From contig CAZMLE010000105.1 of the NCBI GenBank assembly GCA_964567045.1, positions 1 through 10,883 on the forward strand: 10,883 nt of DNA. The letters run 5' to 3'. The notes under the pieces were generated by a model. The model made no database searches. It was not told the DNA's origin and was given only the letters and a program-made list of their open reading frames with translations. The first letter of the stretch is position 1; each line of letters begins with the position of its first letter. This stretch comes from JAFNGF01 sp964567045 (GTDB taxonomy: Bacteria > Planctomycetota > Phycisphaerae > Sedimentisphaerales > Anaerobacaceae). The position numbers were made by a program, and so were the translations under genes. Shown piece after piece: positions 1 to 7,054 of this stretch.

Positions 1-444
1 GAACGGCACAAGCACGACTTTTACGCCCAGCACCTTGCAGACATCGATGCACTGGCCAAGCCAGCGCTCCGCCCGCGGGTCGCTTTTGTAAGGAACGCCA
101 TTGAGAGTCCCCAGCGCCAGCGATGCTATCTGCATCTGCCGCTTTTCGGCTTCCGCCAGGAATTGCTTTTGCAGGCTCGCGTCAAACAAAGGCAGAGTAT
201 CCTGGCCACTTCCGCAGTCCACCTGGACGCCATCGAGACCAATCCGTTTGGCCATTTCCAGCGAAGCCGGATTGCTCGTTTTGTCGATTGTCCAATCGCA
301 GACAGCGAGCTTGAAGCCGCCGGCGCAGGCCTTTGCCCGTTCGCACCCGACAAAGGGCGCACACGAAGTAGTCACCGCCAAGCCGGCGATAGCACCAGCG
401 GCGCCGGCCAGCATCTGGCGCCGAGTTATGCGTGAATGTTCCAT
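1..444 (-). CDS. Sugar phosphate isomerase/epimerase-like TIM-barrel protein, Tat-exported (3' end cut by window edge)
   Basis: Only the first 148 codons are present; the frame is open to base 1. The N-terminus has a twin-arginine-type signal (TRRQML at residues 7-12, then an Ala/Gly-rich hydrophobic stretch to about residue 28), so export by the Tat pathway is likely. The mature part opens with a strand and motif (AVCDWTIDK, then AKRIGLDGVQVDCGSG) typical of the xylose isomerase-like/AP-endonuclease-2 TIM-barrel family, which is common in planctomycetes beside Gfo/Idh/MocA oxidoreductases. Metal-binding residues would lie in the missing part. The start ATG at 444 has a GGGGAG ribosome site 10 bases upstream, and the gene begins 18 bases after the oxidoreductase stop, so it is probably the third gene of that operon. 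Substrate unknown. The family call comes from motif memory over a short segment. Confidence 0.75.
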   Translation of the reverse strand, partial: MEHSRITRRQMLAGAAGAIAGLAVTTSCAPFVGCERAKACAGGFKLAVCDWTIDKTSNPASLEMAKRIGLDGVQVDCGSGQDTLPLFDASLQKQFLAEAEKRQMQIASLALGTLNGVPYKSDPRAERWLGQCIDVCKVLGVKVVLVPF

Positions 445-462
445 ATCACAAATTCTCCCCGA

Positions 463-1719
463 TTATGTCTTCAAACTTTTCAGGTTGGCGTCCAGTTTCT
501 CCTTGCTATTGACAATCTCGTCCCAGGTAACTTTACGGCGTTCGTAGGCAGCGGTTCGGCCAAGAATGGTGATCAGATTGCTGCGGACACTTGGCTGGAC
601 CGTTGGGTTCTTGAAATTGCCGCCCGTGATATCGTTGTAGAATGTCGCGATATTGGCGACCGCTCCTTCTCGATATATTTCCGGGCTTCTGCCCCCGCGG
701 TAGAAGTTTTCGCCGCGAATAATTACCTGTCCGCCGTATTCGGTCTCCAGCACGCCTTTTGAGCCGAACATCCGATTTCTGATGCCCTCAGGCTGAGTGC
801 CGTGGCCTTCGATCTGTCTGGAGCTAAAGGTAATGCCCACGTGGTTTGGATATTCAAACAGCCCCGCAAAGTGGTCCCAGCACGTGCCGACCGGCCGGAC
901 GGTTCGCCCGCCCGTTCCTACGGCCCAGAGAGGTTCGGCGTCCATAATCCAGCTCATAACGTCCAGCGTATGGATGTTCTGCTCGGTAATGATGTCACCG
1001 GAGAGCACCCGGTCCAGGCCCCACGCCCGCAAGCGACTCTCGGCGCCGTCCGGGTCGGCCCGCCAAGAATCATACATCCGCTTAAACGGGCAATCGGCGT
1101 GATAGATAGCCTCGCCGAAGGCAAACTCGCCGAGAGCACCCTCGCGGACACGCTTGAGGGCCTCCATGTAGAATGGGTCGGCACGGGTTTGAAAATCAAT
1201 AAGGAAGCAGAGCTTTTTGGTGGTGGCCTTTTTGCCGCTTTCGGCGATACTGTGACAGCCGGGGACATCCACCGCCAGCGGCTTGGCGACATAGACGTGA
1301 CAGCCGGCATCGACCGCTGCGGCAGCCTGTTCCGGATGAAAGTACGGCGGGCTTTCGATTGCCACCGCGTCCACTTTGGCCTCCAGCAGTCTGCGGTAAC
1401 CCAACAAGCCTGTGTAAAGACGAGCCTTATCTATGCCGAATTTACCGCCGAACTGGTCGACGCGGTCCTGGAAGTAATCGGCACCAGCCACAATGTTGTA
1501 TCCACCATGCTGCTTAAATAAGTCCATAATCCAGATTCCGCGGCCTCCGCAGCCAAGCAATGCCAGGTCAATTTTGGAGTTGGCACGGGAGCCACGCACC
1601 AGTTCCGGCTTTACGAACGTAAACGACAGAGCGGCGGCACCTGCGCCGGCAATGAACTTGCGACGACTGACTATATCTTTACTGCCGCCCTCGATTGAAG
1701 CTTCTCGGTTTTGTAACAT
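463..1719 (-). CDS. Gfo/Idh/MocA family oxidoreductase with Tat signal
   Basis: A 418-residue NAD(P)-dependent sugar or polyol oxidoreductase-like protein, of usual length for exported family members. A Tat motif (SRRKFI, residues 18-23) is followed by a hydrophobic region to about residue 42. The Rossmann fold starts near residue 50 with the dinucleotide loop GCGGRG (56-61). The family's EKP motif appears as AKP (145-147), so the lysine is kept and the preceding acid is alanine. A conserved HTLD segment (250-253) lies in the C-terminal alpha/beta domain that binds the sugar. The start is set by a strong AAAGGAGG site that overlaps the stop of the upstream ligase gene and ends 9 bases before the ATG, so translation is probably coupled. 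An exported cofactor-dependent enzyme implies folding with the nucleotide in the cytoplasm before Tat transport. Substrate not determinable from sequence. Confidence 0.92.
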   Translation of the reverse strand: MLQNREASIEGGSKDIVSRRKFIAGAGAAALSFTFVKPELVRGSRANSKIDLALLGCGGRGIWIMDLFKQHGGYNIVAGADYFQDRVDQFGGKFGIDKARLYTGLLGYRRLLEAKVDAVAIESPPYFHPEQAAAAVDAGCHVYVAKPLAVDVPGCHSIAESGKKATTKKLCFLIDFQTRADPFYMEALKRVREGALGEFAFGEAIYHADCPFKRMYDSWRADPDGAESRLRAWGLDRVLSGDIITEQNIHTLDVMSWIMDAEPLWAVGTGGRTVRPVGTCWDHFAGLFEYPNHVGITFSSRQIEGHGTQPEGIRNRMFGSKGVLETEYGGQVIIRGENFYRGGRSPEIYREGAVANIATFYNDITGGNFKNPTVQPSVRSNLITILGRTAAYERRKVTWDEIVNSKEKLDANLKSLKT

Positions 1720-1735
1720 GTTGGCAATCCTCCTT

Positions 1736-3460
1736 TCATACCTTAATATAGGCTTCGCGCTTGATCTTGCCGGTGGAAGTCTTCTGAAATTCGTCTATTC
1801 TTATTTCCAGATGCTGTGACGAGACCTTTTCAAAGCCAGATAATTGCCGGCTGTTTTTCTGGCACTCATTGATGCTTTTCCAGACGAGTGCTTTCAGCAT
1901 TTGCGGCTGCTCGACCAGATCGGCGTAGGAAAGATTCGTGTGCGTCTCTATGGCTTCCCAGGCCGGCTGCACAATTGCCTTTATGGCTTCCTGGATAATG
2001 CCGGTCGAATCCACCTGGTAGCCGGGAACTACCAGCACCTCCTTCACAAAGTGAGCCTGCAAAAGCGCCGCCTCGACCAATTCGGGGTTCACCTTTTTTC
2101 CACCGGGCAGGACGATCAAATATTTTTTCCGCCCGGTAATATAAAGGTTTCCGTCACCATCGAGGTAGCCCAAATCGCCGGTATGCAGCCAGCGGATGCC
2201 TTTGTCATCCATCCGGATAACCGCCTCGGTAGCGCGGGCATTCTTATAGTAGCCCTTCATAATACAGGGGCCGCCCAGACAAATTTCGCCCTTTTCGCCG
2301 GGCGGCAAAATCTGATTTCTCTCGTTGACGATCTGGACAGTTAATGTAGAAATTGGCTTTCCTACAGAACCTAATCTTCGCGGACTTTCATTAAATCCAT
2401 AAACAGGCGAATTCTCAGTCGTGCCGTAGCCTTCGTACAATAGCAAGCCTCTTCTCCAGAACACATCCAGCACCCACTTCGGCACCGGCGCTGAGCCGGA
2501 AAGGAAAAACCGGAGCCTGTCCCAGCCGAGCTTCCTCACAACACTTTTGCCAACCAAGTTCGGTGCGCAGCGGTCGAAAAACCACAGCAATAGGTTCTTC
2601 TTTTTCCGTCTGGCAAGACCCTCCTCGATGTTTTTGGCCAGGACTGTATAAAGAGCCGGCACCGCAACGAAAATGCTTATCTTCCTGTCCCTCATTAGCT
2701 CGGAAATCTGGCGGTATTTGTTAGTGTAGATATTGGCTGCGCCAACACAAAAAGGCAAAAATTTCCCGACAGTGAGGCCAAAAGAGTGATGCGGCGGAAG
2801 TATGTGCCCAAGTCTATCTTCGTCGGTGATTCTTACCTTCTCGACCGAACCCTCGACGTTGGCGATCAGATTGGCGTGAGTTAGCTCCACCTCTCGCGGG
2901 TCGCCGGTAGTGCCGGACGTGCACAGAATTATGGCGGTATCATCAGCCTGAATCTGCGGAGCAATCTCGGCCAGCAATTGGCTGGCATCTTGTGAGGCGT
3001 CGAGGACGGGAACTCGCGTCATCTCAACAAAGCCCAGGGCGCTTCCACGCCCAAAGTCTCGCAAGTCCTGCCGGGCATCGGCATCCTGATAATCGTCCGC
3101 CATAACAACCGCGCGACAGTCCGTATGTGTGACGTGATTCTTAACCGCCTCGACCAGCCTTTCCGGATCAATCAGCACCGGCACCGCGCCGGCAAGCACG
3201 ATGCCCCAAAGAGCCACGTCCCAGTCTATGCGATTTTTGCCCAGCACCGCGACTTTGTCTTTTATCTTTATGTCCGCCGCTTGAACAAGCCACAGTGCAA
3301 AATCCTGTGCCTTCGTTTTTAACTGGCCAAAGGTCAGCTTTTCCTCTCGTTCGGTTCTGACGATTTCCAAGCATACCTTCTCCAGCAGTTCAACCCTTCC
3401 CACGGTTTGGTGGAAAAGATCGATTAAGGTTCGCAACCTACATTGGCTGTGCATTTGCAT
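1736..3460 (-). CDS. AMP-forming acyl-CoA synthetase / acyl-adenylate ligase (FadD-like)
   Basis: A 574-residue member of the adenylate-forming (ANL) superfamily, which activates a carboxylate with ATP to an acyl-AMP and usually transfers it to CoA or a carrier protein. Core motifs are in order: phosphate loop TSGTTGDPRE (181-190), YGTTE (345-349), TGD (427-429), GRKK (443-446) with the hinge just after, and the C-terminal lysine motif TSTGKIKRE with the catalytic Lys at 565. In the phosphate loop the usual PKG is PRE. The most similar families I recognise are long-chain fatty acyl-CoA synthetases; a fatty acyl-AMP ligase is the alternative. The frame stays open upstream to 3592, but the AAGGAG site at 3465-3470 and the weakly coding upstream residues favour ATG 3460 (4-base spacing) or ATG 3454 (10 bases). 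It heads a three-gene operon. Confidence 0.88.
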   Translation of the reverse strand: MQMHSQCRLRTLIDLFHQTVGRVELLEKVCLEIVRTEREEKLTFGQLKTKAQDFALWLVQAADIKIKDKVAVLGKNRIDWDVALWGIVLAGAVPVLIDPERLVEAVKNHVTHTDCRAVVMADDYQDADARQDLRDFGRGSALGFVEMTRVPVLDASQDASQLLAEIAPQIQADDTAIILCTSGTTGDPREVELTHANLIANVEGSVEKVRITDEDRLGHILPPHHSFGLTVGKFLPFCVGAANIYTNKYRQISELMRDRKISIFVAVPALYTVLAKNIEEGLARRKKKNLLLWFFDRCAPNLVGKSVVRKLGWDRLRFFLSGSAPVPKWVLDVFWRRGLLLYEGYGTTENSPVYGFNESPRRLGSVGKPISTLTVQIVNERNQILPPGEKGEICLGGPCIMKGYYKNARATEAVIRMDDKGIRWLHTGDLGYLDGDGNLYITGRKKYLIVLPGGKKVNPELVEAALLQAHFVKEVLVVPGYQVDSTGIIQEAIKAIVQPAWEAIETHTNLSYADLVEQPQMLKALVWKSINECQKNSRQLSGFEKVSSQHLEIRIDEFQKTSTGKIKREAYIKV

Positions 3461-3464
3461 CCTG

Positions 3465-3470
3465 CTCCTT
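3465..3470 (-). promoter_or_regulatory. Ribosome binding site that decides the ligase start
   Basis: AAGGAG on the minus strand, followed by ATG 4 bases on (3460) and a second in-frame ATG 10 bases on (3454). Either start gives a normal ligase N-terminus. The upstream in-frame ATG at 3592 would place the promoter candidate inside the gene. Confidence 0.7.
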
Positions 3471-3492
3471 CGTAAGACTATAAGTCGTGCAA

Positions 3493-3521
3493 ACTCTAAC
3501 TTCCGCCGGCCAATATGGCAA
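3493..3521 (-). promoter_or_regulatory. Candidate sigma-70-type promoter for the ligase operon
   Basis: On the minus strand TTGCCA (3516-3521, 5 of 6 to the -35 consensus) is separated by exactly 17 bases from TAGAGT (3493-3498, 4 of 6 to the -10 consensus). It sits about 25-30 bases upstream of the AAGGAG site, giving a short leader. This is a consensus match by eye in a phylum whose promoters are poorly characterised. Confidence 0.4.
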
Positions 3522-3594
3522 GACTTTTCCTTGAGCAGGGCTTGATTTTTGACTGTTGCGTACAGAGCCAGGCTTTTCACCGCTGGGTCCACAG

Positions 3595-3629
3595 CCCCCG
3601 CTCCTGTCTTCCGGCAGGAAGACGCGGGG
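3595..3629 (-). repeat. GC-rich hairpin, possible transcript end after the sulfatase gene
   Basis: The inner perfect stem is GTCTTCC/GGAAGAC (3606-3612 with 3617-3623) around a GGCA loop. The outer arms CCCCGC (3596-3601) and GCGGGG (3624-3629) also pair, with four unpaired bases (3602-3605) on one side. It lies 70-100 bases past the sulfatase stop and upstream of the ligase promoter candidate. There is no T-run on the minus strand, so it is not a textbook intrinsic terminator. It could stabilise the 3' end or be a dispersed hairpin repeat. Its core resembles the hairpin at 8463-8475. Confidence 0.55.
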
Positions 3630-3643
3630 TACGCCTGTCCGGG

Positions 3644-3658
3644 CTGCCTCGCCGGCAG
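3644..3658 (-). repeat. Second small hairpin in the same intergenic region
   Basis: CTGCC and GGCAG (3644-3648 with 3654-3658) pair around a 5-base loop. Arms ACGCCT (3631-3636) and AGGCGT (3693-3698) flank it and could form a larger enclosing stem that reaches the sulfatase stop codon. Together with the neighbouring hairpin this fills most of the non-promoter part of 3461-3697; no gene is seen there. Confidence 0.4.
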
Positions 3659-3697
3659 TCGGTTCCAGCCTTCGCAGCCGATTCGGCGGAGTAGGCG

Positions 3698-5113
3698 TCA
3701 TACCTTGGCCTGACGAGCGGCTTTTTTCTTCTTTTGGCCTTGTTTCTCGCGCTCAGCCCGCTTGCGTGCGCGATCCCGCTCCGCGGATTGCTGCTCGGCG
3801 GAAATCGTCTTGCCGCCGGCCGGATTGAGCTTATCCAGCACCGCCTGCAGCCGCTTGCGGGCAGCCACCGCGGCCTTATCCCCGGAATCGGCCGGGGTGA
3901 GCTTCTCCACGAAAGGCACATCCTTCATATCGAATAACTCGCCGGCTTGGTTCAGCTTCCATCCGGCATCTCGGACATACCAGTTGCGGCCGAGCTGTAC
4001 GAATATCCACTCGCGAGGGTTGCCCTTTTTACCGCGCAGTTGAGGCGTGAAACTGCGACCATCATACGTGATCGTCGCTGGCAGCTTCGCCCCCGCAACT
4101 TCTGCGAACGTCGGCAAAAGATCGCTGAAATCCACCAGGTCTTTGAGCACGCGTCCAGCTGGCGCGACGCCCTTCCAGTTGGCAATCAGCGGCACCCGTG
4201 AGCCGCCTTCCATCATCGTGCCCTTGTGCCCGTTGATCAGCCGACCGCCGATGGTGCCCGACTGCCCCGCCGTGCCGTTGTCGCCGGAGAAAACAATCAG
4301 CGTGTTCTGGCGCAGGCCCAGCCGGTCCACTTCCGCCACCAGCGCACCCACCTGCTTATCCAGGTAGGCAACGTTATCGTTGTAGAGCGTGTCCTTGTCT
4401 TGCCCATCGCCCTTGCTGTCGGGCGTGCGCAGGATGGGGCCATGGACCAAATGTGAAGGGTAATAGAGGAAGAATGGCTTGGCTGACGCTGAGCCGGTTG
4501 GCGCGTGCCGTCGCAGGAAATCGACCGCGAAGTCGTGCGTGACATCGGGGTAGTAGATCTCCTTGTCTGTTTCAACGAGCTGTCCGTTCTTGGTGTAACT
4601 TTTTTGCCAGTACCAGCCGCCCGCGGTGGGATCAGTAATATACTCCTCGAAGCCCCAGTCGGCGGGCGTCGCCCCCATCTGCCGCCACTTGCCGACCTGG
4701 CAGGTGTCGTAACCCGCTTCCTTGAGCACCCGCGCAAGCGGGTATTCATCTTGCGGCACGGGCTGCCCCGCGGTGGGATTTGTCAGGCCGCCCGTCCGGA
4801 AGGGGTAGCGGCCGGACATAATCTGGCAACGCGTCGGTCCACACAGCGGGGTCGAATAGCATAGCTCGAACCGGATGCCGCCGTCGGCCAGAGCGTCCAG
4901 ATTGGGGGTTCGCCCCTTGTGGCGGTCCGAGCCGTAGCATCCCACGCCATCGAGGCCGTAGTCGTCAGATAGAATGAAAACGATGTTGGGCCGACCGACA
5001 GGCTTGAGTTGCTGGCCGCTCGTCGTCACGCACGCCGCCGGCCCGATCAGCGATGCGACCGCTCCGGCAGCCAGCCCGTTCCGCAGAAACTCTCTTCGCG
5101 ACAAGCTGTTCAT
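3698..5113 (-). CDS. S1-family (formylglycine-dependent) sulfatase, Tat-exported
   Basis: A 471-residue type I sulfatase, predicted to hydrolyse sulfate esters, in planctomycetes typically on sulfated polysaccharides. A Tat motif (SRREFL, residues 5-10) precedes a hydrophobic stretch to about residue 28. The metal site is visible as SDD (49-51) and FSGDNG with D278 and N279. C91 in CGPTR (91-95) is the predicted formylglycine, needing a maturation enzyme not in this window. HLVHGP (221-226) and the Lys of GHKG (K297) before EGGSRVP match active-site segments. The usual GKWH motif is GKWR (141-144), so the conserved active-site His is Arg. The last 25 or so residues are a Lys/Arg-rich, probably disordered tail. 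AAGGAG (5121-5126) lies 7 bases before the ATG, and only 15 bases separate it from rtcA, so co-transcription is likely though a functional link is doubtful. Substrate unknown. Confidence 0.93.
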   Translation of the reverse strand: MNSLSRREFLRNGLAAGAVASLIGPAACVTTSGQQLKPVGRPNIVFILSDDYGLDGVGCYGSDRHKGRTPNLDALADGGIRFELCYSTPLCGPTRCQIMSGRYPFRTGGLTNPTAGQPVPQDEYPLARVLKEAGYDTCQVGKWRQMGATPADWGFEEYITDPTAGGWYWQKSYTKNGQLVETDKEIYYPDVTHDFAVDFLRRHAPTGSASAKPFFLYYPSHLVHGPILRTPDSKGDGQDKDTLYNDNVAYLDKQVGALVAEVDRLGLRQNTLIVFSGDNGTAGQSGTIGGRLINGHKGTMMEGGSRVPLIANWKGVAPAGRVLKDLVDFSDLLPTFAEVAGAKLPATITYDGRSFTPQLRGKKGNPREWIFVQLGRNWYVRDAGWKLNQAGELFDMKDVPFVEKLTPADSGDKAAVAARKRLQAVLDKLNPAGGKTISAEQQSAERDRARKRAEREKQGQKKKKAARQAKV

Positions 5114-5128
5114 GATTGTTCTCCTTCT

Positions 5129-6154
5129 TTAACAACCAAATGAAATCCTGTATATTTGCCCTTGACGTTGTACATTAAAATCAGCAGGCAAAAACTTTTG
5201 CACTATTTCCATATTCGTTCGAAGGTGGGCAGAAAGTTCGTTGGTTGTGTAGCAGCCACTCTTTGCCAGCGCCATATAAATCAGAAGCTGGTCGGCTAAA
5301 AAACGATCAATCTCTGCTCCACTGGCTAAGAAATCTTTGGCCTGAGCAACAACTTCGCCAACTACTTGCTCGGAAGGCTTGCCTTTCATTCCAAAGGCGG
5401 TAAAGACCGTTGTTCGGCTGCTGCCGCAAAGCCGAATCATCACACAATTCCCTGCTCCGACAGAGTCGGTGACCTCGACATGCTCGATATCCTGCAAGTC
5501 CAGTCCGCTTTCCGACAACAGCCTCTTCTGCCGCTCGGCGATATGGGCGGGAAGTCTGGCCGTGTAAATTCGGGCGTAGATTTGCGGTTGCTCCAGCGAT
5601 TCGCAAAGGTTGATTGTCCGTCTAACATTTTGCTCCCACGGCTGAATATTAATTGCTATTTTGCCGCCGCCGGCTGGAAAAAAGCCGGGCTTTATCAACC
5701 TACAATTGGCCTGGAAACCGGCGGTGGCAATAGCCGGCAAAAAAGTCTCGCAAAGAAAATCAACCGGCGGCGCCATTGGATTATGAGTGCCGCCGCTGAC
5801 GGTAACTGTGGACGGTTGCCCGGCCAAAAACAAAGCGGGCAAAACGGTTTGAATTACCAGCGATGCAGAACCAGCCGAACCAATATCGAAATGATAATCG
5901 CCGCTTCGGATAGAGCCCGGTTGAAAATCCAACACTGTTGAGCCTAACGTAGCTCCCCGGCATTTTGCATCGCAGATCTGGCGAACAGCTTCAACACAAA
6001 CCAGATGCTGCTTTGCCAGACCGGGATTGCGCCGGGCGGCGCGGATATTGTCGATGTGCAGGGCTTTGCCGGTTATGCAGGATAACGCCAGGCTTGTGCG
6101 CAGTATCTGGCCTCCCCCTTCGCCCGTGCCGCCATCAATACAAACGGTCTCCAT
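5129..6154 (-). CDS. rtcA: RNA 3'-terminal phosphate cyclase RtcA
   Basis: A 341-residue protein of normal RtcA length. It converts an RNA 3'-phosphate to a 2',3'-cyclic phosphate through ATP-dependent covalent adenylylation of a histidine. Visible signatures are the N-terminal GGTGEGGGQILRTSLALS region (residues 8-25, with E12), GSAGSASLVIQTVLPAL (92-108), HNPMAPPVDF (124-133), and the family motif PGFFPAGGGKI (156-166). The nucleophile His is H310 in SAHLRTN, followed by the usual IVQKFLP. All catalytic elements look intact, so the enzyme should be active. The ATG lies 5 bases after the stop of the polynucleotide kinase gene with no strong ribosome site of its own, which suggests translational coupling. 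In E. coli rtcA sits beside the ligase gene rtcB under RtcR and sigma-54; neither is seen here. E. coli RtcA has also been reported to adenylylate 5'-phosphate ends, which matters given the kinase next door. Confidence 0.96.
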   Translation of the reverse strand: METVCIDGGTGEGGGQILRTSLALSCITGKALHIDNIRAARRNPGLAKQHLVCVEAVRQICDAKCRGATLGSTVLDFQPGSIRSGDYHFDIGSAGSASLVIQTVLPALFLAGQPSTVTVSGGTHNPMAPPVDFLCETFLPAIATAGFQANCRLIKPGFFPAGGGKIAINIQPWEQNVRRTINLCESLEQPQIYARIYTARLPAHIAERQKRLLSESGLDLQDIEHVEVTDSVGAGNCVMIRLCGSSRTTVFTAFGMKGKPSEQVVGEVVAQAKDFLASGAEIDRFLADQLLIYMALAKSGCYTTNELSAHLRTNMEIVQKFLPADFNVQRQGQIYRISFGC

Positions 6155-6159
6155 ACAGC

Positions 6160-7035
6160 TTACCCCGCGGCACCAGCAATATCCGCGGTAATGTCACCGA
6201 TTACAAGGCAACGAATTTGCCCGACATCCAGAGGCGGTGCCTTAACTACTATAATTTTGCCATCCTGCTGCACATCGGTTATTACGCCGATAGCTACATC
6301 TGCGTCTTTTTCGTCTCTCAGGCCAACTAAACGCGAAAGCATGCTCTCGCGGCTCAAACCTCGGTTACTCTGAACCGCCACTTCACTCATGTTGATATTA
6401 TGAAGACGGGAATCACGAAAGTATCTGTTGAATTGGCTCTGCCGATAGCGGCGCCTCTCTGGCGGGGACTTGACTGGTATATCTAAGGGACAGCGAATCT
6501 GCTCAAGCCGGCAGCTAAAAGTCTTCAGGCCGACAAGGATGTCACTTAATTCGTCGCTGCGCTGCACGGCCAGAATCAATGCCGGCTTTATTATCTGGTA
6601 CACCGTCCACCACAGAGCCGCTGCCGCCGGGCCGCGTATAAGGCCGGGCGTATCGATTATGATTAGCTTTGTGACTGTGGACAATGCCGCAGCGCCCTGC
6701 GCAATCCCTGCGGTCATCTGCAGCAGATGGCCAACCGGTGTCACGTCCCCGACGAAAGCGATGCCTGCGACGGGAAGCTGCGACAGTTCAATCTGGGGAT
6801 TGTCGATAACGGCCCAGCCGACTGTCGCGGGCGGCCCGATATGGGACTGGCCGACATCGGCATCGATAATGCCGACCGGCTGCCGGGCTGCCAACCGCTT
6901 TGCCAGAGCAATAGCCAGCGTAGTTTTGCCTGTATCAACCGCCCCCAGAATCAAACAGATGCCTCCGCCTTTGGCGGACAGCAGCCCTCTGTCCAAAAGT
7001 GGCTGTGCGGTTTTATCAGCCCAATCCAGTGACAT
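6160..7035 (-). CDS. Clp1/Grc3-type polynucleotide 5'-hydroxyl kinase (predicted)
   Basis: A 291-residue P-loop protein. The Walker A loop is GAVDTGKTT (31-39). It is followed by IIDADVGQSHIGPP (56-69), a segment I recognise from archaeal and eukaryotic Clp1/Grc3/Nol9 RNA 5'-kinases (Clp1 P-loop family). Also matching are FVGDVTPVGHL (94-104), IIIDTPGLIRG (125-135), LAVQRSDEL (155-163), and an Arg-rich segment ERRRYRQSQFNRYF (193-206) fitting the lid region. The C-terminal part (about 215-285) looks like a small beta domain. The predicted reaction is ATP-dependent phosphorylation of 5'-OH ends of RNA or DNA. The start was set at ATG 7035: the frame is open to 7167, but that would overlap the nitroreductase by 113 bases, and 7035 has an AGGGG stretch 5 bases upstream. 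Close spacing to rtcA (5 bases) suggests a shared role in RNA end modification. Activity is inferred, not shown; a related ATPase without kinase function is possible. Confidence 0.82.
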   Translation of the reverse strand: MSLDWADKTAQPLLDRGLLSAKGGGICLILGAVDTGKTTLAIALAKRLAARQPVGIIDADVGQSHIGPPATVGWAVIDNPQIELSQLPVAGIAFVGDVTPVGHLLQMTAGIAQGAAALSTVTKLIIIDTPGLIRGPAAAALWWTVYQIIKPALILAVQRSDELSDILVGLKTFSCRLEQIRCPLDIPVKSPPERRRYRQSQFNRYFRDSRLHNINMSEVAVQSNRGLSRESMLSRLVGLRDEKDADVAIGVITDVQQDGKIIVVKAPPLDVGQIRCLVIGDITADIAGAAG

Positions 7036-7054
7036 CGACGCCCCTACCTCGCGG

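Noticed and set aside
802..1521. 239-codon open frame on the plus strand
   Set aside because: It is antisense to the Gfo/Idh/MocA gene, with no recognisable motif or ribosome site; a GC-driven shadow.
3461..3592. Upstream extension of the acyl ligase to 618 residues
   Set aside because: The extra 44 residues do not look like a ligase N-terminus and cover a promoter candidate and a strong ribosome site.
3556..3921. Short frames on both strands across the sulfatase end and the intergenic hairpins
   Set aside because: They are translations of the hairpin region and of the Lys/Arg-rich sulfatase tail in other frames; no start site or family support.
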